In this document: positions 24,264 through 32,891 of the stretch, one piece after another
Position numbering within the stretch: the first letter of the stretch is position 1
Layout: each line of letters opens with the position of its first letter
Assembly (NCBI RefSeq): GCF_001905465.1
Contig: NZ_LISX01000001.1
Coordinates: 1 to 64,000, forward strand
Length of the DNA: 64,000 bases
From: Kitasatospora sp. CB01950
GTDB taxonomy: Bacteria > Actinomycetota > Actinomycetes > Streptomycetales > Streptomycetaceae
Reading direction: 5' to 3'
Notes under the pieces: model-generated
Told to the model about the DNA's origin: nothing
The model's database searches: none
Seen by the model: only the letters and a program-made list of their open reading frames with translations
Position numbers and translations under genes: made by a program

Positions 24264-25220
24264 TTAGCGACTTTTCCGCCGCCGGCCCGTCAGCGCGCGC
24301 TCCACCGCCACCAGCGCCCCGGTGGGCCAGAACACCGCGTCCGCGGAGAGCATCGCCATCGAGAAGAACGGCAGCCCGAGCACCACCGCGATCGCCAGGT
24401 GCTCGGCCCCCATCAGCACCAGCAGCACGTTCTTCAGCCGCCTGCTCGCCAGTGCGAACGGGAAGCCCACCTGCGCGAGCACCGTCCCGTAGCTGAGCAG
24501 GAAGGTCACCAGCAGGCTGCCGCCGAGCAGCGCCGACAGGCCCGGCCAGGGCGTGAACGAGGCCAGGTGCAGCGGGTAGTGGACGGCGGTGCCGTCCTGC
24601 CAGCGGGCGCCCTGCACCTTGTACCAACCGGCCGTGGCGTACACCAGCACCACCTGCACGGCGATCACCAGCATCGCGCAGTTGTGCAGCATCGCCGCCA
24701 GCGCGTCGGCCAGCGCCCGCGGCTCGCTCCAGGCGTCCGGGTCGGGGGCGGGTCGGCGGGCGCGGCGGCGGGCGTCCAGCGACCAGACGGCGCCGCAGCG
24801 GGTGAACACCAGGTAGATCGCCAGCAGGTGGACCAGGTTGTCGCCGCCGTCGCCGACCAGCACGTTGCGGTTCTGTAGGGACAGCACGGTCAGCGCGAAG
24901 ACGACGGCGCTCGCCCGGGTGCGCCAGCCGAGCGCGAGGGCCGCGGCCGAGACCAGCGCCAGCAGGTACACCGCCTCGAACCACCCGCGTCCGTCACTCC
25001 ACGACAGCGCGGTGAAGGCGTGGGTCTCGGCGAGCAGCCGGTCGTTCAGCTCCGCCGACCAGGGCGAGCGGTCCCCGTACAGCAGTCGGCGGTTCGGCCA
25101 CTCGCGCAGCAGGTAGGCGCCCCAGGTGCCGGCCACCCCGATCCGCACCGCCGCCGCCTGGTGCGGGGCGAGGGTGGTCAGCAGCCGCGGCAGGGCGGCC
25201 CGGAGCGCCTCGAACCTCAC
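24264..25220 (-). CDS. HTTM domain membrane protein (SdpB / vitamin K carboxylase-like)
   Basis: A 318-aa polytopic HTTM protein. Typical blocks are EWPNRRLLYGDRSPWS near the start, LQNRNVLVGDGGDNLVHLLA and CGAVWSLD in the middle, and about six helices overall. HTTM is the membrane part of vitamin K-dependent gamma-carboxylase and of Bacillus SdpB, which with SdpA matures the SDP toxin peptide. The gene directly follows the DUF5819 gene, with GTGA stop/start overlap. This pairing suggests a two-component membrane peptide- or lipid-modifying unit; the substrate is unknown. Confidence 0.85.
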   Translation of the reverse strand: MRFEALRAALPRLLTTLAPHQAAAVRIGVAGTWGAYLLREWPNRRLLYGDRSPWSAELNDRLLAETHAFTALSWSDGRGWFEAVYLLALVSAAALALGWRTRASAVVFALTVLSLQNRNVLVGDGGDNLVHLLAIYLVFTRCGAVWSLDARRRARRPAPDPDAWSEPRALADALAAMLHNCAMLVIAVQVVLVYATAGWYKVQGARWQDGTAVHYPLHLASFTPWPGLSALLGGSLLVTFLLSYGTVLAQVGFPFALASRRLKNVLLVLMGAEHLAIAVVLGLPFFSMAMLSADAVFWPTGALVAVERALTGRRRKSR

Positions 25221-25852
25221 GACAGGCCCCGCCGGTCCTCGTCCTGCACCGGCCACCAGGGCAGCTCCCGGGCGTGCGGGGAGGTGTCGACCTGCTCGTC
25301 GCTCCAGGCGGGCGGGGCGACGGCCCGGGTGTCGGCCCGCAGCTGCACCTGGAGCACCCGCTCCCCGCCGAAGCCGATCCGCTGCAGGGCGATCCGTTTC
25401 AGGTACTCCTCGGCAAGTCGGCCGCGCGAGCCGCCGGCGGACGGGCCGTCCCCGTCGGGGTGGGTGGTGGCGTAGAAGTCCCAGGCGCGGCGCAGCAGGT
25501 TCTGGTCGAGGTGGCTGGGCGCCGGGTCGTGCCGGATCGCGGCGAGGTCGCCGGCGGTCAGCGAGCGCCAGTCGCGGGTGGTGATCCGGCCGTCGTCGGC
25601 GATGGTCTGCACCCGGGCGAACACCGTGACCTCACGCTGCAGCGGGTCCGGTGCGAAGAGCTGCCAGTTCTGCTCGAACTCCGGGTACACCACGGCGTTC
25701 AGCTCGACGCGGTACTCGCGGGACAGCGCGTTCTCCGGCGCCACGTGCAGGAACAGCGCGGCGAGGAACGCCAGGGTGCCGGCCCCCAGCCCCGCCCCGG
25801 CGAACGTCAGCACCGCCCGGGCGGGCTTCGACCAGACGCGCACGGCGGCCAT
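25217..25852 (-). CDS. DUF5819 (SdpA-like) single-pass membrane protein
   Basis: A 211-aa protein. It has one N-terminal membrane helix (about 12-40), then an extracytoplasmic domain containing NAVVYPEFEQNWQLFAPDP, the family hallmark, similar in character to the WxFF-P segment of SdpA. It is translationally coupled to the HTTM gene downstream. In Bacillus, SdpA and SdpB act together on SdpC; here no SdpC-like peptide gene is seen. Function is therefore unassigned. ATG at 25852, with only a weak GGCAGG upstream. Confidence 0.8.
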   Translation of the reverse strand: MAAVRVWSKPARAVLTFAGAGLGAGTLAFLAALFLHVAPENALSREYRVELNAVVYPEFEQNWQLFAPDPLQREVTVFARVQTIADDGRITTRDWRSLTAGDLAAIRHDPAPSHLDQNLLRRAWDFYATTHPDGDGPSAGGSRGRLAEEYLKRIALQRIGFGGERVLQVQLRADTRAVAPPAWSDEQVDTSPHARELPWWPVQDEDRRGLS

Positions 25853-25899
25853 CCTGCCGCACCGCGCACCCGTTCGAACAGGGGCGGGAGGGGCCGCTG

Positions 25900-27018
25900 T
25901 TACAGGACGAAGGCGTCTTGGCCGCCGCTGCCCACCATCGGGCGGCCGGCGGCCTCCCAGGCGTACATGCCGCCGTCCACGTTCACCGCGTCCCGGCCGT
26001 TCCCGACCAGGTACTGCACGACCTGCGCGGAGCGGCCGCCGACCCGGCACAGCACGTACAGCCGGGCGTCGGGCAGCTCGTCGAGGCGGGCCACCACCTG
26101 GCCGATCGGGATGTGCAGCGCACCGTCCACGTGGCCGGCGTCCCACTCGTCCTGCTCGCGGACGTCGAGCAGGGCGGCGTCGGCGGGCACCGAGGCGGCG
26201 TCGGTGGTGGGCAGCTGAGCGAACATCGGGGCGGTCTCCTGGGGTCGGGGCGAATCGTTCGGGCCATTGTCCGGCAGCAGCGCGGCCAGCCGGGACTGCC
26301 GGTCGGACGCGGTGGCCAGCAGCTGCTCGGCGAGGTCCTCCAGCAGGCGTTCCGGCTCGTCCGGGCGGAGCAGCAGCAGCTCGCCCATCGGGGTGCGCTC
26401 CAGCCGGACCTGCTCGGTGGCGAGCGCGGTGATCCGGCCGCTCAGCCACTCCAGGCGCTGGCGCAGCCAGGCCAGCCGGTCGGGGGAGTCGACGGCGGGC
26501 GCGGACTCCGGGTCGGTGGACCACTCCTCGGCGAGCCGTTCCAGCCCTTCGGTGTCGGCCAGCGCGTACGCCTCGTTGACCCGGGCGATGAACGCGGAGC
26601 GGCGCTGCTGCTCGGCCGGGTCGGTGGACAGGTCGGGGTGGGCGCGGCGGGCCAGTTCGCGGTAGACCCGCTGGGCGTCCCTGTCGGGCCGCACCCGGCG
26701 GGCCTCCGGCTCGCCCTCGCGCGGGCCGCGCTGCTCGGCGGGCTCGACCCGCTCCCGGGCCTCGGCCGCCCGCCGCAGGTCCTCGGGGTCGCCGCTGAGC
26801 GCCGCCACCGCCTCGGCGATCAGCGCGTCCAGCTCGTCCAGTTCGGCGTACAGCGGGCCGAGCAGCTGGTGGTGGGCGAGCGCGAAGTTGTCGATCTCCA
26901 CCCGCAGGGTGGCCACGTCCACGTCCAGGGTCAGCCAGGCCAGCTCGGCCGCCGCGACCCGCTCCTCCAGCTCCTGCCGCTCCGGATCCGCCCACACCTC
27001 GACGCTCGGTACGCTCAC
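25900..27018 (-). CDS. J-domain-like protein fused in frame to a rhodanese domain
   Basis: One open frame of 372 aa with two modules. The N-terminal part (about 1-260) is rich in coiled-coil-like helices and contains a J-domain-like core, YRELARRAHPDLS, with the HPD triad. The C-terminal part (about 265-372) is a single rhodanese domain with LLDVREQDEWDAGHVDGALH and active-site loop LCRVGGRSAQV, which may carry sulfur from thiosulfate. No stop separates them in any frame. An internal ATG at 26226 has a good AGGAG site, so a separate 108-aa rhodanese could also be made. The start GTG at 27018 is moderately supported. Confidence 0.75.
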   Translation of the reverse strand: MSVPSVEVWADPERQELEERVAAAELAWLTLDVDVATLRVEIDNFALAHHQLLGPLYAELDELDALIAEAVAALSGDPEDLRRAAEARERVEPAEQRGPREGEPEARRVRPDRDAQRVYRELARRAHPDLSTDPAEQQRRSAFIARVNEAYALADTEGLERLAEEWSTDPESAPAVDSPDRLAWLRQRLEWLSGRITALATEQVRLERTPMGELLLLRPDEPERLLEDLAEQLLATASDRQSRLAALLPDNGPNDSPRPQETAPMFAQLPTTDAASVPADAALLDVREQDEWDAGHVDGALHIPIGQVVARLDELPDARLYVLCRVGGRSAQVVQYLVGNGRDAVNVDGGMYAWEAAGRPMVGSGGQDAFVL

Positions 27019-27231
27019 CCGGGCAACCCTACCGGGGCCGCCGCGCCGCCCGACCGGGTGATGACGGAGCACACCGGGGGCGCGCCGTCAACGACACGCA
27101 ACTGATACGGACGAATCTGCCCGATTAACTACCTCCCATTGGCATCTCCGTGCTTCATTGGAGGACGCACGCAAGGACGCGCGCACCGGCCAGGAGGAGC
27201 AGCAAGAACTCAAAGGGGCAGACCGATATCC

Positions 27232-29925
27232 ATGGTGGACCAGCCCATTTCCGCACCCGACCGGGCGGACCTGCCGGGCGGCCTCCCCGCCGGGGTGGTG
27301 GCGCTGCTGCGGGTGGCCGCCGTGCTGGTCGATCCGGACGGCCGGATCGCGGTGTGGAACCGCACCGCGGAGGAACTCTTCGGCCATCGCGCGGCCGTCG
27401 CCGTCGGCCGCACCGCGCACGGTCTGCTGCCCGCCCTCTGCCCCCGCCACGACTCGGACGCCCCCGCGCACCGCTGCGACGCCTTCGACACCCTCGACGA
27501 CCTCACCGCCGACGGCCCGTGGGCCGGCGGGATGACGGTGCACGACCGCGAGGAACGGCCGCGCGACATCCTCTGGTGGGCCTACCCGCTGGCCGAACCG
27601 GCCGGCCGCGCACTGCTGGTGCTGGCCGCCGACGCCGGCCCGCTGCGCGCCGCCGGCCCCCGGATCGCCCTCGGCGAGCGTCTCGTCCCGTACACCGCCG
27701 CGCCCGCCGCGGTCCGCCCGCAGCAGGTCGCGGCCGCCCTCGCGCCGCCCGTCGGGCAGGCCCCCGAGGCGCTGGCCGCGCTGCTGCCGCCGGGCTCCGC
27801 GGAGCTCCGCGCCCGCCTGCTGGCCGCCCTGTCCGCGGCCGGCCCGCCGGCCCTGCGGGTGGACGGCGCGACGCTGCTCGCGGTCGCCCCGTACCAGTCC
27901 TCGCCGGGCGGGCCGTCCGGCACCGCGCGGGTCGCCGCCGGCATCGGCCGCCGCTACCCGACACCGCAGCAGCGGGCCGCCCAGCAGCGCGAGCGCACCG
28001 TCCGGCGCCCCGCGGAGCCGCAGCGCGGCACGGGTGCCCGCGCCCCGCTCGGGGTACGGATACAGGCTGCCGGGTCCGCGGAGAACGCGCGGGTGCCCGG
28101 CAGCACCGTGCCCAGCCCACGCGAAGCCGCCGCCCACGGCCCGACCCCGGGAGGCCCCGCCATCGACCCCGCCGCCGCCCCACCCGAACCGGCCACCGCC
28201 CCGGCCGCCGTGCCCGGCCCCGCCAGGGCCGCCCGCGCCGGCGTCGAGGTGGTCCGCGGCCTGCCCGACGACGGCGACCTCGCGCTGCTGGCCTCGGTCG
28301 GCAGCCAGGTCGGCACCACCCTCGACCTGGACACCACCGCCCGCGAGCTGTGCGCGGTGCTGGTCCCCCGGGTCGCCGACTTCGCCTGCGTGGACGTCCT
28401 CGACGGGCTGCTCTCGGACGGCGAACTCCCCGCCGACCCGCCCGACGACCGCACCGTGCTGCGCCGCGTCGCCCGCACCTTCAACGCCGGCTCGCCGCGC
28501 TGGAACCACGTCCTGGACGAGGGCTCGCTGCTCACCATGCCGCGCGCCACCCCGCCCGGGCTGGCCCTGCAGGAGAACCAGCCGGTGCTGGTGCCGCTGA
28601 TCTCCGCGGACGTCGCGGTCGACTACGCGGCCTCGCTGGGCGGCCCCGAACTGGAGCCGACCGTGGTCGGCCGCTCGATGCTGGTGCTGCCGCTGTCCGC
28701 CCGCGGCGCGGTGCTCGGCATCCTCAAGCTGCTGCGGCTGTCCGACCGGGCGCCGTTCACCCGCGCCGACGCCGACACCCTCAAGGAGATCGCCGCCCGC
28801 GCCGCCCTGTCGCTGGACAACGCCCGGCTGCACCGCGCCGAGTCCAAGGTCGCCACCACCCTGCAGCGCTCGATGATCCCCACCCGCCCGCCGAAGATCC
28901 CCGGCGTGCAGATCGCCCACCGCTACATGCCGGGCGACCGCAAGGCCGAGGTCGGCGGCGACTGGTTCGACGCCATCCAGCTGCCCGGCAGCCGGGTCGC
29001 CCTGGTGGTCGGCGACGTGATGGGCCACGGCCTGCACTCGGCCGCCGCGATGGGCCGCTTCCGCACCGCCATGCAGACCCTCGCCGCCCTCGACCTGCCA
29101 CCCGGCCAGCTGCTGCGCCACCTCGACAACCTGGCCCTGAAGATCGGCGACGACCACCTGGCGACCTGCCTGTACGCCGTCTACGACCCGATCAACCGCA
29201 CCTGCGAACTCGCCTCGGCCGGCCACGTCCCGCCTGTCCTGGTCCACCCCGACGGGCGCGGCGAACTGCTCGACCTGCCCTCGGGCGCGCCGATCGGCGT
29301 CGGCGGGGTGCCGTTCGTCGCCACCCGGATCGACGTCTCGGACGGCTCGATGCTGGTGCTGTGCACCGACGGCCTGGTCGAGGTCCGCGGCGGCGACATA
29401 GGAGAAGGTCTGGCCGCGCTGTGCGGCAACCTGATCGACCCCAAGCAGACCCCCGACGAGGCCTGCGACACCGTGCTGAACACCCTGCACTCGGACGACC
29501 GGCAGGACGACATCGCGCTGCTGGTGGCCCGCTTCGACGGCGTCCCGCCGACCGAGGTCGCCACCTGGCAGCTGGGCGTCACCGAGGCCGAGGTCGGCCG
29601 GGCCCGCCGCCTGGTGCGCGACCAGCTCGCCGCCTGGCAGCTGACGGCCATCGGCGAGACGGTCGAGCTGCTGGTGTCCGAACTGGTCACCAACGCCGTC
29701 CGGGTGGCCCGCTCCGAGGTGCAGCTGCAGCTGATCCGGGTCGACAAGCTGCTGGTAGAGGTCAGCGACGACAACCACAACCTGCCGTCGCTGGAGCCCG
29801 CCGACTCGCTGTCCGAGCACGGCCGCGGCCTGAACCTGGTCAGCAAGCTGGCCGAGAAGTGGGGCACCTCCCGCAAGGCGGTCGGCAAGGTCGTCTACTT
29901 CGAGATGCCGCTGCCCCGCGGCTGA
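27232..29925 (+). CDS. Multidomain PP2C (SpoIIE-type) phosphatase with PAS, GAF and ATPase domains
   Basis: An 897-aa signalling protein. A PAS sensor (about 15-130) is followed by a long Pro/Ala-rich linker, a GAF domain (about 350-540), a SpoIIE-type PP2C phosphatase domain (about 550-760, AEVGGDWFDAI and VGDVMGHGLHSAAAM) and a C-terminal HATPase_c anti-sigma-kinase-like domain (about 775-895, ELVTNAVRVA and EHGRGLNLV). Kinase-like and phosphatase domains acting on anti-anti-sigma factors in one chain are common in Streptomyces. No partner STAS gene is adjacent. ATG at 27232 has only a distant AAAGGGG. It is divergent from the J/rhodanese gene. Confidence 0.9.
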   Translation: MVDQPISAPDRADLPGGLPAGVVALLRVAAVLVDPDGRIAVWNRTAEELFGHRAAVAVGRTAHGLLPALCPRHDSDAPAHRCDAFDTLDDLTADGPWAGGMTVHDREERPRDILWWAYPLAEPAGRALLVLAADAGPLRAAGPRIALGERLVPYTAAPAAVRPQQVAAALAPPVGQAPEALAALLPPGSAELRARLLAALSAAGPPALRVDGATLLAVAPYQSSPGGPSGTARVAAGIGRRYPTPQQRAAQQRERTVRRPAEPQRGTGARAPLGVRIQAAGSAENARVPGSTVPSPREAAAHGPTPGGPAIDPAAAPPEPATAPAAVPGPARAARAGVEVVRGLPDDGDLALLASVGSQVGTTLDLDTTARELCAVLVPRVADFACVDVLDGLLSDGELPADPPDDRTVLRRVARTFNAGSPRWNHVLDEGSLLTMPRATPPGLALQENQPVLVPLISADVAVDYAASLGGPELEPTVVGRSMLVLPLSARGAVLGILKLLRLSDRAPFTRADADTLKEIAARAALSLDNARLHRAESKVATTLQRSMIPTRPPKIPGVQIAHRYMPGDRKAEVGGDWFDAIQLPGSRVALVVGDVMGHGLHSAAAMGRFRTAMQTLAALDLPPGQLLRHLDNLALKIGDDHLATCLYAVYDPINRTCELASAGHVPPVLVHPDGRGELLDLPSGAPIGVGGVPFVATRIDVSDGSMLVLCTDGLVEVRGGDIGEGLAALCGNLIDPKQTPDEACDTVLNTLHSDDRQDDIALLVARFDGVPPTEVATWQLGVTEAEVGRARRLVRDQLAAWQLTAIGETVELLVSELVTNAVRVARSEVQLQLIRVDKLLVEVSDDNHNLPSLEPADSLSEHGRGLNLVSKLAEKWGTSRKAVGKVVYFEMPLPRG

Positions 29926-29938
29926 GCACCCGTCGGGG

Positions 29939-30703
29939 TCAGGGCGTGACGGCCCTGGCCCCGCCCTGCGCCACCGAGGCGGCCGCGCCGACCCCGGACA
30001 GCACCCGCGGCCAGTAGTCGCCGAACACCTCGACCCAGACCGAGATCAGCACCGCCGTGCTGATCGCCACCAGGTGCTCCAGACCCGCCAGGTTCGGCAG
30101 CAGCGCCGCCTCCACCACCATCGCCAGCACCACGGCGCCGCCCGTCCACCAGGCCCGGCAGCGGAACGCCACCACCACGGCCAGCGCCACCACCGCCGCC
30201 GACGGCCCGGTGTCGCGCACGTGCGCCACCCAGCGCGGGAACCCCAGCAGGTGGTGCGGGCCGAGCGCCACCGCGACCCGGGCGAACAGCGTCCCCGCCA
30301 GGGTGCAGACGTACGCGACCACCAGGGTCAGCCGCCGCCCCAGCACGATCTCCGCCACCCCGAACACCAGGAACACCTGCGCCAGCGCCCCCCACACCGG
30401 CAGGTCCAGGGCCGGCACGTACAGCGACAGCGGCGTACGCAGCAGCGACACGTCCAGCGGCAGCGCCGCCTTCACCACCCCGATGTCCGCGACGAACCGG
30501 GCCCCGCCCGGCAGGTGCTGGACGATCGAGAACAGCAGCACCAGCGCGGTCGCCGCGGTCGCCAGCGGCACCGCCGCGAATTTCCGCCGCAGCACCCGTT
30601 CCTTCACGGCGCCGAACAGCGCCCCCCACTCGGCGACCGCGGCCCGGCGGAATACCGCCCCCGGCCCCGATCGCACGCCCCCCGCGTGGGTGTTCTGCTT
30701 CAC
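29939..30703 (-). CDS. Rhomboid-like polytopic membrane protein
   Basis: A 254-aa protein with about six membrane helices (from residue 40 onward) and a short basic N-terminus. It resembles Streptomyces proteins annotated rhomboid-like, but the GxSG serine motif and the distal catalytic His of active rhomboids are not visible, so it is probably not a protease. GTG at 30703 is chosen because GGGAGA lies eight bases upstream; a longer start at 30787 lacks a site. It is convergent with the phosphatase gene and lies downstream of the DUF2156 gene. Confidence 0.72.
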   Translation of the reverse strand: MKQNTHAGGVRSGPGAVFRRAAVAEWGALFGAVKERVLRRKFAAVPLATAATALVLLFSIVQHLPGGARFVADIGVVKAALPLDVSLLRTPLSLYVPALDLPVWGALAQVFLVFGVAEIVLGRRLTLVVAYVCTLAGTLFARVAVALGPHHLLGFPRWVAHVRDTGPSAAVVALAVVVAFRCRAWWTGGAVVLAMVVEAALLPNLAGLEHLVAISTAVLISVWVEVFGDYWPRVLSGVGAAASVAQGGARAVTP

Positions 30704-30920
30704 GTCCCGATTCTCCCGTTTCCGACGTACGGCTTTTCCCGACGTCCGTCCTGTTTCGCGCCTCGTTCCACGCCTCTTCTTCGACACTACGCAGCGGACG
30801 TATCAAGGGCATCAGCTTCGAAGCCCGATCACGTCCTACCGGAGTCTGATCTCCCGGCCCGCTCCGCCCCCCGGCGGAGGGACCACCGTCCCGGACCCGT
30901 CGGGCCGGGAAGCCCGTGGC

Positions 30921-32711
30921 TCAGCCCTTGCGGGCGTGGCGTCGCCGGAACAGCGCCGGCATGGTCGGCACCGTGATGAAACCCTCCGCGCGGGCGGAGG
31001 CGATACCGATCCGCGGAATCTCGCTGCTCTTCTGGAAGAGCAGATACCGCGGCTCCCAGATCGGCCGGTATTTCGCGTTCGCCCGGTACAGCGACTCGAT
31101 CTGCCACCAGCGGGAGAAGAATCCCAGCACCGCCCGCCACAGCCGCAGCACCGGTCCGGCGCCCAGCTTGGAGCCGCGCTCGAAAACCGACCGGAACATC
31201 GCGAAGTTCAGCGAGACCCGTTCCAGTTCGACCTCCTTCGCGCGCTGCAGGAGTTCGATGACCATGAACTCCATCAGGCCGTTCTCGCTGTCCCGGTCGC
31301 GCCGCATCAGGTCCAGCGACAGGCCGTGCACGCCCCACGGGACGAAGCTCAGCAGCGCCCGCAGCTCGCCGTCCCCGTCGAAGCACTCCAGCATCACGCA
31401 GCGTCCGTCGCACGCGTCGCCGAGCCGGCCGAGCGCCATCGAGAAGCCGCGCTCGGTCGCGCCGTCGCGCCAGTGGTCGGCCTTGGCGACCAGTTCGGCC
31501 ATCTCCGTCTCCGGGATGTCCTCGTGGCGACGGATCCGCACCGTGTACCCGGCCCGCTTGACCCGGTTGTAGGCCTGCCGGACCACCCGCATCGCGCGGC
31601 CGTCCAGCGAGAACTCGTCCAGCTCGACGATCGCCTCGTCGCCCAGCTCCAGCGCGTCCAGGCCGTGCCGGGCGTAGATCACCCCGGCCTCCTCGGAGGC
31701 GCCCATCACGGCCGGCACCCAGGCGTGCTCGCGGGCCTCCGCCAGCCAGGCGTCGATCGCGCCCGGCCAGGCCTCCGGGTCGCCGATCGGGTCGCCGGAC
31801 GCCAGCGTGACGCCGCCGACCACCCGGTAGGCGATCGCCGCCTTCCCGCTCGGCGAGAAGACCACGGCCTTGTCCCGACGCAGCGCGAAGTAGCCCAGCG
31901 AGTCCCGCTCGCCCTGCTTCTCCAGCAGCTCGCGCAGCTTCTGCTCGTCCTCGTCGGTCTGCAGCTCCTCGCCGCGCGGCGAGCGGAACGTCACGTACAC
32001 CACGCCCAGGAACAGCAGCGCGCCCATCACGTTGATCGCCGCGTTCACCCAGGTCGGCACGGAGACCACGTCGATCACCTTCGCCGACGGCGTCACGGTG
32101 ATCATCCGGTGCACGGAGTAGCTGAACCGGGTGCCGAAGCCCGCCCCGCTGATGTGGTTGGTCAGCTGCACCAGCACCGAGCCGATCAGGCCGCCGAGCA
32201 GCACGCCGCCGACGCCCGCCGCGACCGCGGTCTTCGGGTTGGAGCGGTCGCCCTTGGAGGTGAACTCCCGGCGCGAGACCAGCAGCGCCACCAGGAACAG
32301 ACCGGTCAGCACCACCGAGAACCAGTTCAGGGGGTGCGAGGTGAAGTGCTCCCCCCAGACCATCAGCGCCAGGAAGGTGGCGAAGGTCAGCCCCGCCGCG
32401 ACGGTGTTGAAGATCCACGCCGCCCGCTTGCGGCGCCGCATCGCCACCGCCAGGAACAGCGACAGCGCGACCGCGGTCAGCCCGGCGGTGACCAGGTAGG
32501 GGGTGAAGAACTCCCCCTCGTTGTGACGCTGCACCTGGTTCCGGAACGGCACCGACAGCACCGCCACCAGGTTGAGCAGCGCGACCAGTCGCAGGTACCA
32601 GACCGTCGACCCGGCGGCCCGGCGCCGCCAGCGCTCCAGCGGACCGGGGCCTTCGCCCCGGGTGGGGGACACGGCCGAGGCAGCCGTCTTCACTGTGGAC
32701 ACAGCAACCAT
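30921..32711 (-). CDS. DUF2156 phosphatidylglycerol lysyltransferase-type membrane protein
   Basis: About 596 aa. The first 240 residues carry about six membrane helices. The cytosolic C-terminal half is a GNAT-like DUF2156 domain with DSLGYFALRRDKAVVFS, SGDPIGDPEAWPGAI and GLMEFMVIELLQ. The arrangement is that of MprF/LysX-type aminoacyl-phosphatidylglycerol synthases, which transfer Lys or Ala from tRNA to lipid and lower membrane charge. No lysyl-tRNA synthetase domain is fused. Start choices are ATG at 32711, 32738 or 32774, none with a clear ribosome-binding site. Confidence 0.85.
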   Translation of the reverse strand: MVAVSTVKTAASAVSPTRGEGPGPLERWRRRAAGSTVWYLRLVALLNLVAVLSVPFRNQVQRHNEGEFFTPYLVTAGLTAVALSLFLAVAMRRRKRAAWIFNTVAAGLTFATFLALMVWGEHFTSHPLNWFSVVLTGLFLVALLVSRREFTSKGDRSNPKTAVAAGVGGVLLGGLIGSVLVQLTNHISGAGFGTRFSYSVHRMITVTPSAKVIDVVSVPTWVNAAINVMGALLFLGVVYVTFRSPRGEELQTDEDEQKLRELLEKQGERDSLGYFALRRDKAVVFSPSGKAAIAYRVVGGVTLASGDPIGDPEAWPGAIDAWLAEAREHAWVPAVMGASEEAGVIYARHGLDALELGDEAIVELDEFSLDGRAMRVVRQAYNRVKRAGYTVRIRRHEDIPETEMAELVAKADHWRDGATERGFSMALGRLGDACDGRCVMLECFDGDGELRALLSFVPWGVHGLSLDLMRRDRDSENGLMEFMVIELLQRAKEVELERVSLNFAMFRSVFERGSKLGAGPVLRLWRAVLGFFSRWWQIESLYRANAKYRPIWEPRYLLFQKSSEIPRIGIASARAEGFITVPTMPALFRRRHARKG

Positions 32712-32822
32712 TCCAGACGATCGAAACTCGGGGCGCATCCGCGCGCAGTCTGCGCACTCGGCCCCGATTTCCATGGTTGCCCAGCGGAGATGAGAATTGC
32801 GTGAATCCGGTAGCGGATTCCC

Positions 32823-32864
32823 ACCCCCGCCGATCGGCGGGGGTCCCGGGCCGTTCCCGGGACC
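32823..32864. promoter_or_regulatory. Two adjoining palindromes in the leader of the two-component operon
   Basis: A perfect 22-bp palindrome (32823-32844, ACCCCCGCCGA and its complement) directly abuts a second hairpin with GGTCCCGGG arms (32842-32850 and 32856-32864). They lie 28-69 bases before the response-regulator ATG. They could be an operator, an attenuator or overlapping mRNA hairpins. Confidence 0.45.
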
Positions 32865-32891
32865 GAACCGAAACCCCCACGAGGGAGAGAC

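Noticed and set aside
21442..24984. A single leftward 1180-codon open frame
   Set aside because: Only its last 226 residues are a real gene (the SPOUT methyltransferase). The rest is a shadow of the FUSC and HTTM genes read in another frame, rich in Arg, Pro and Gly.
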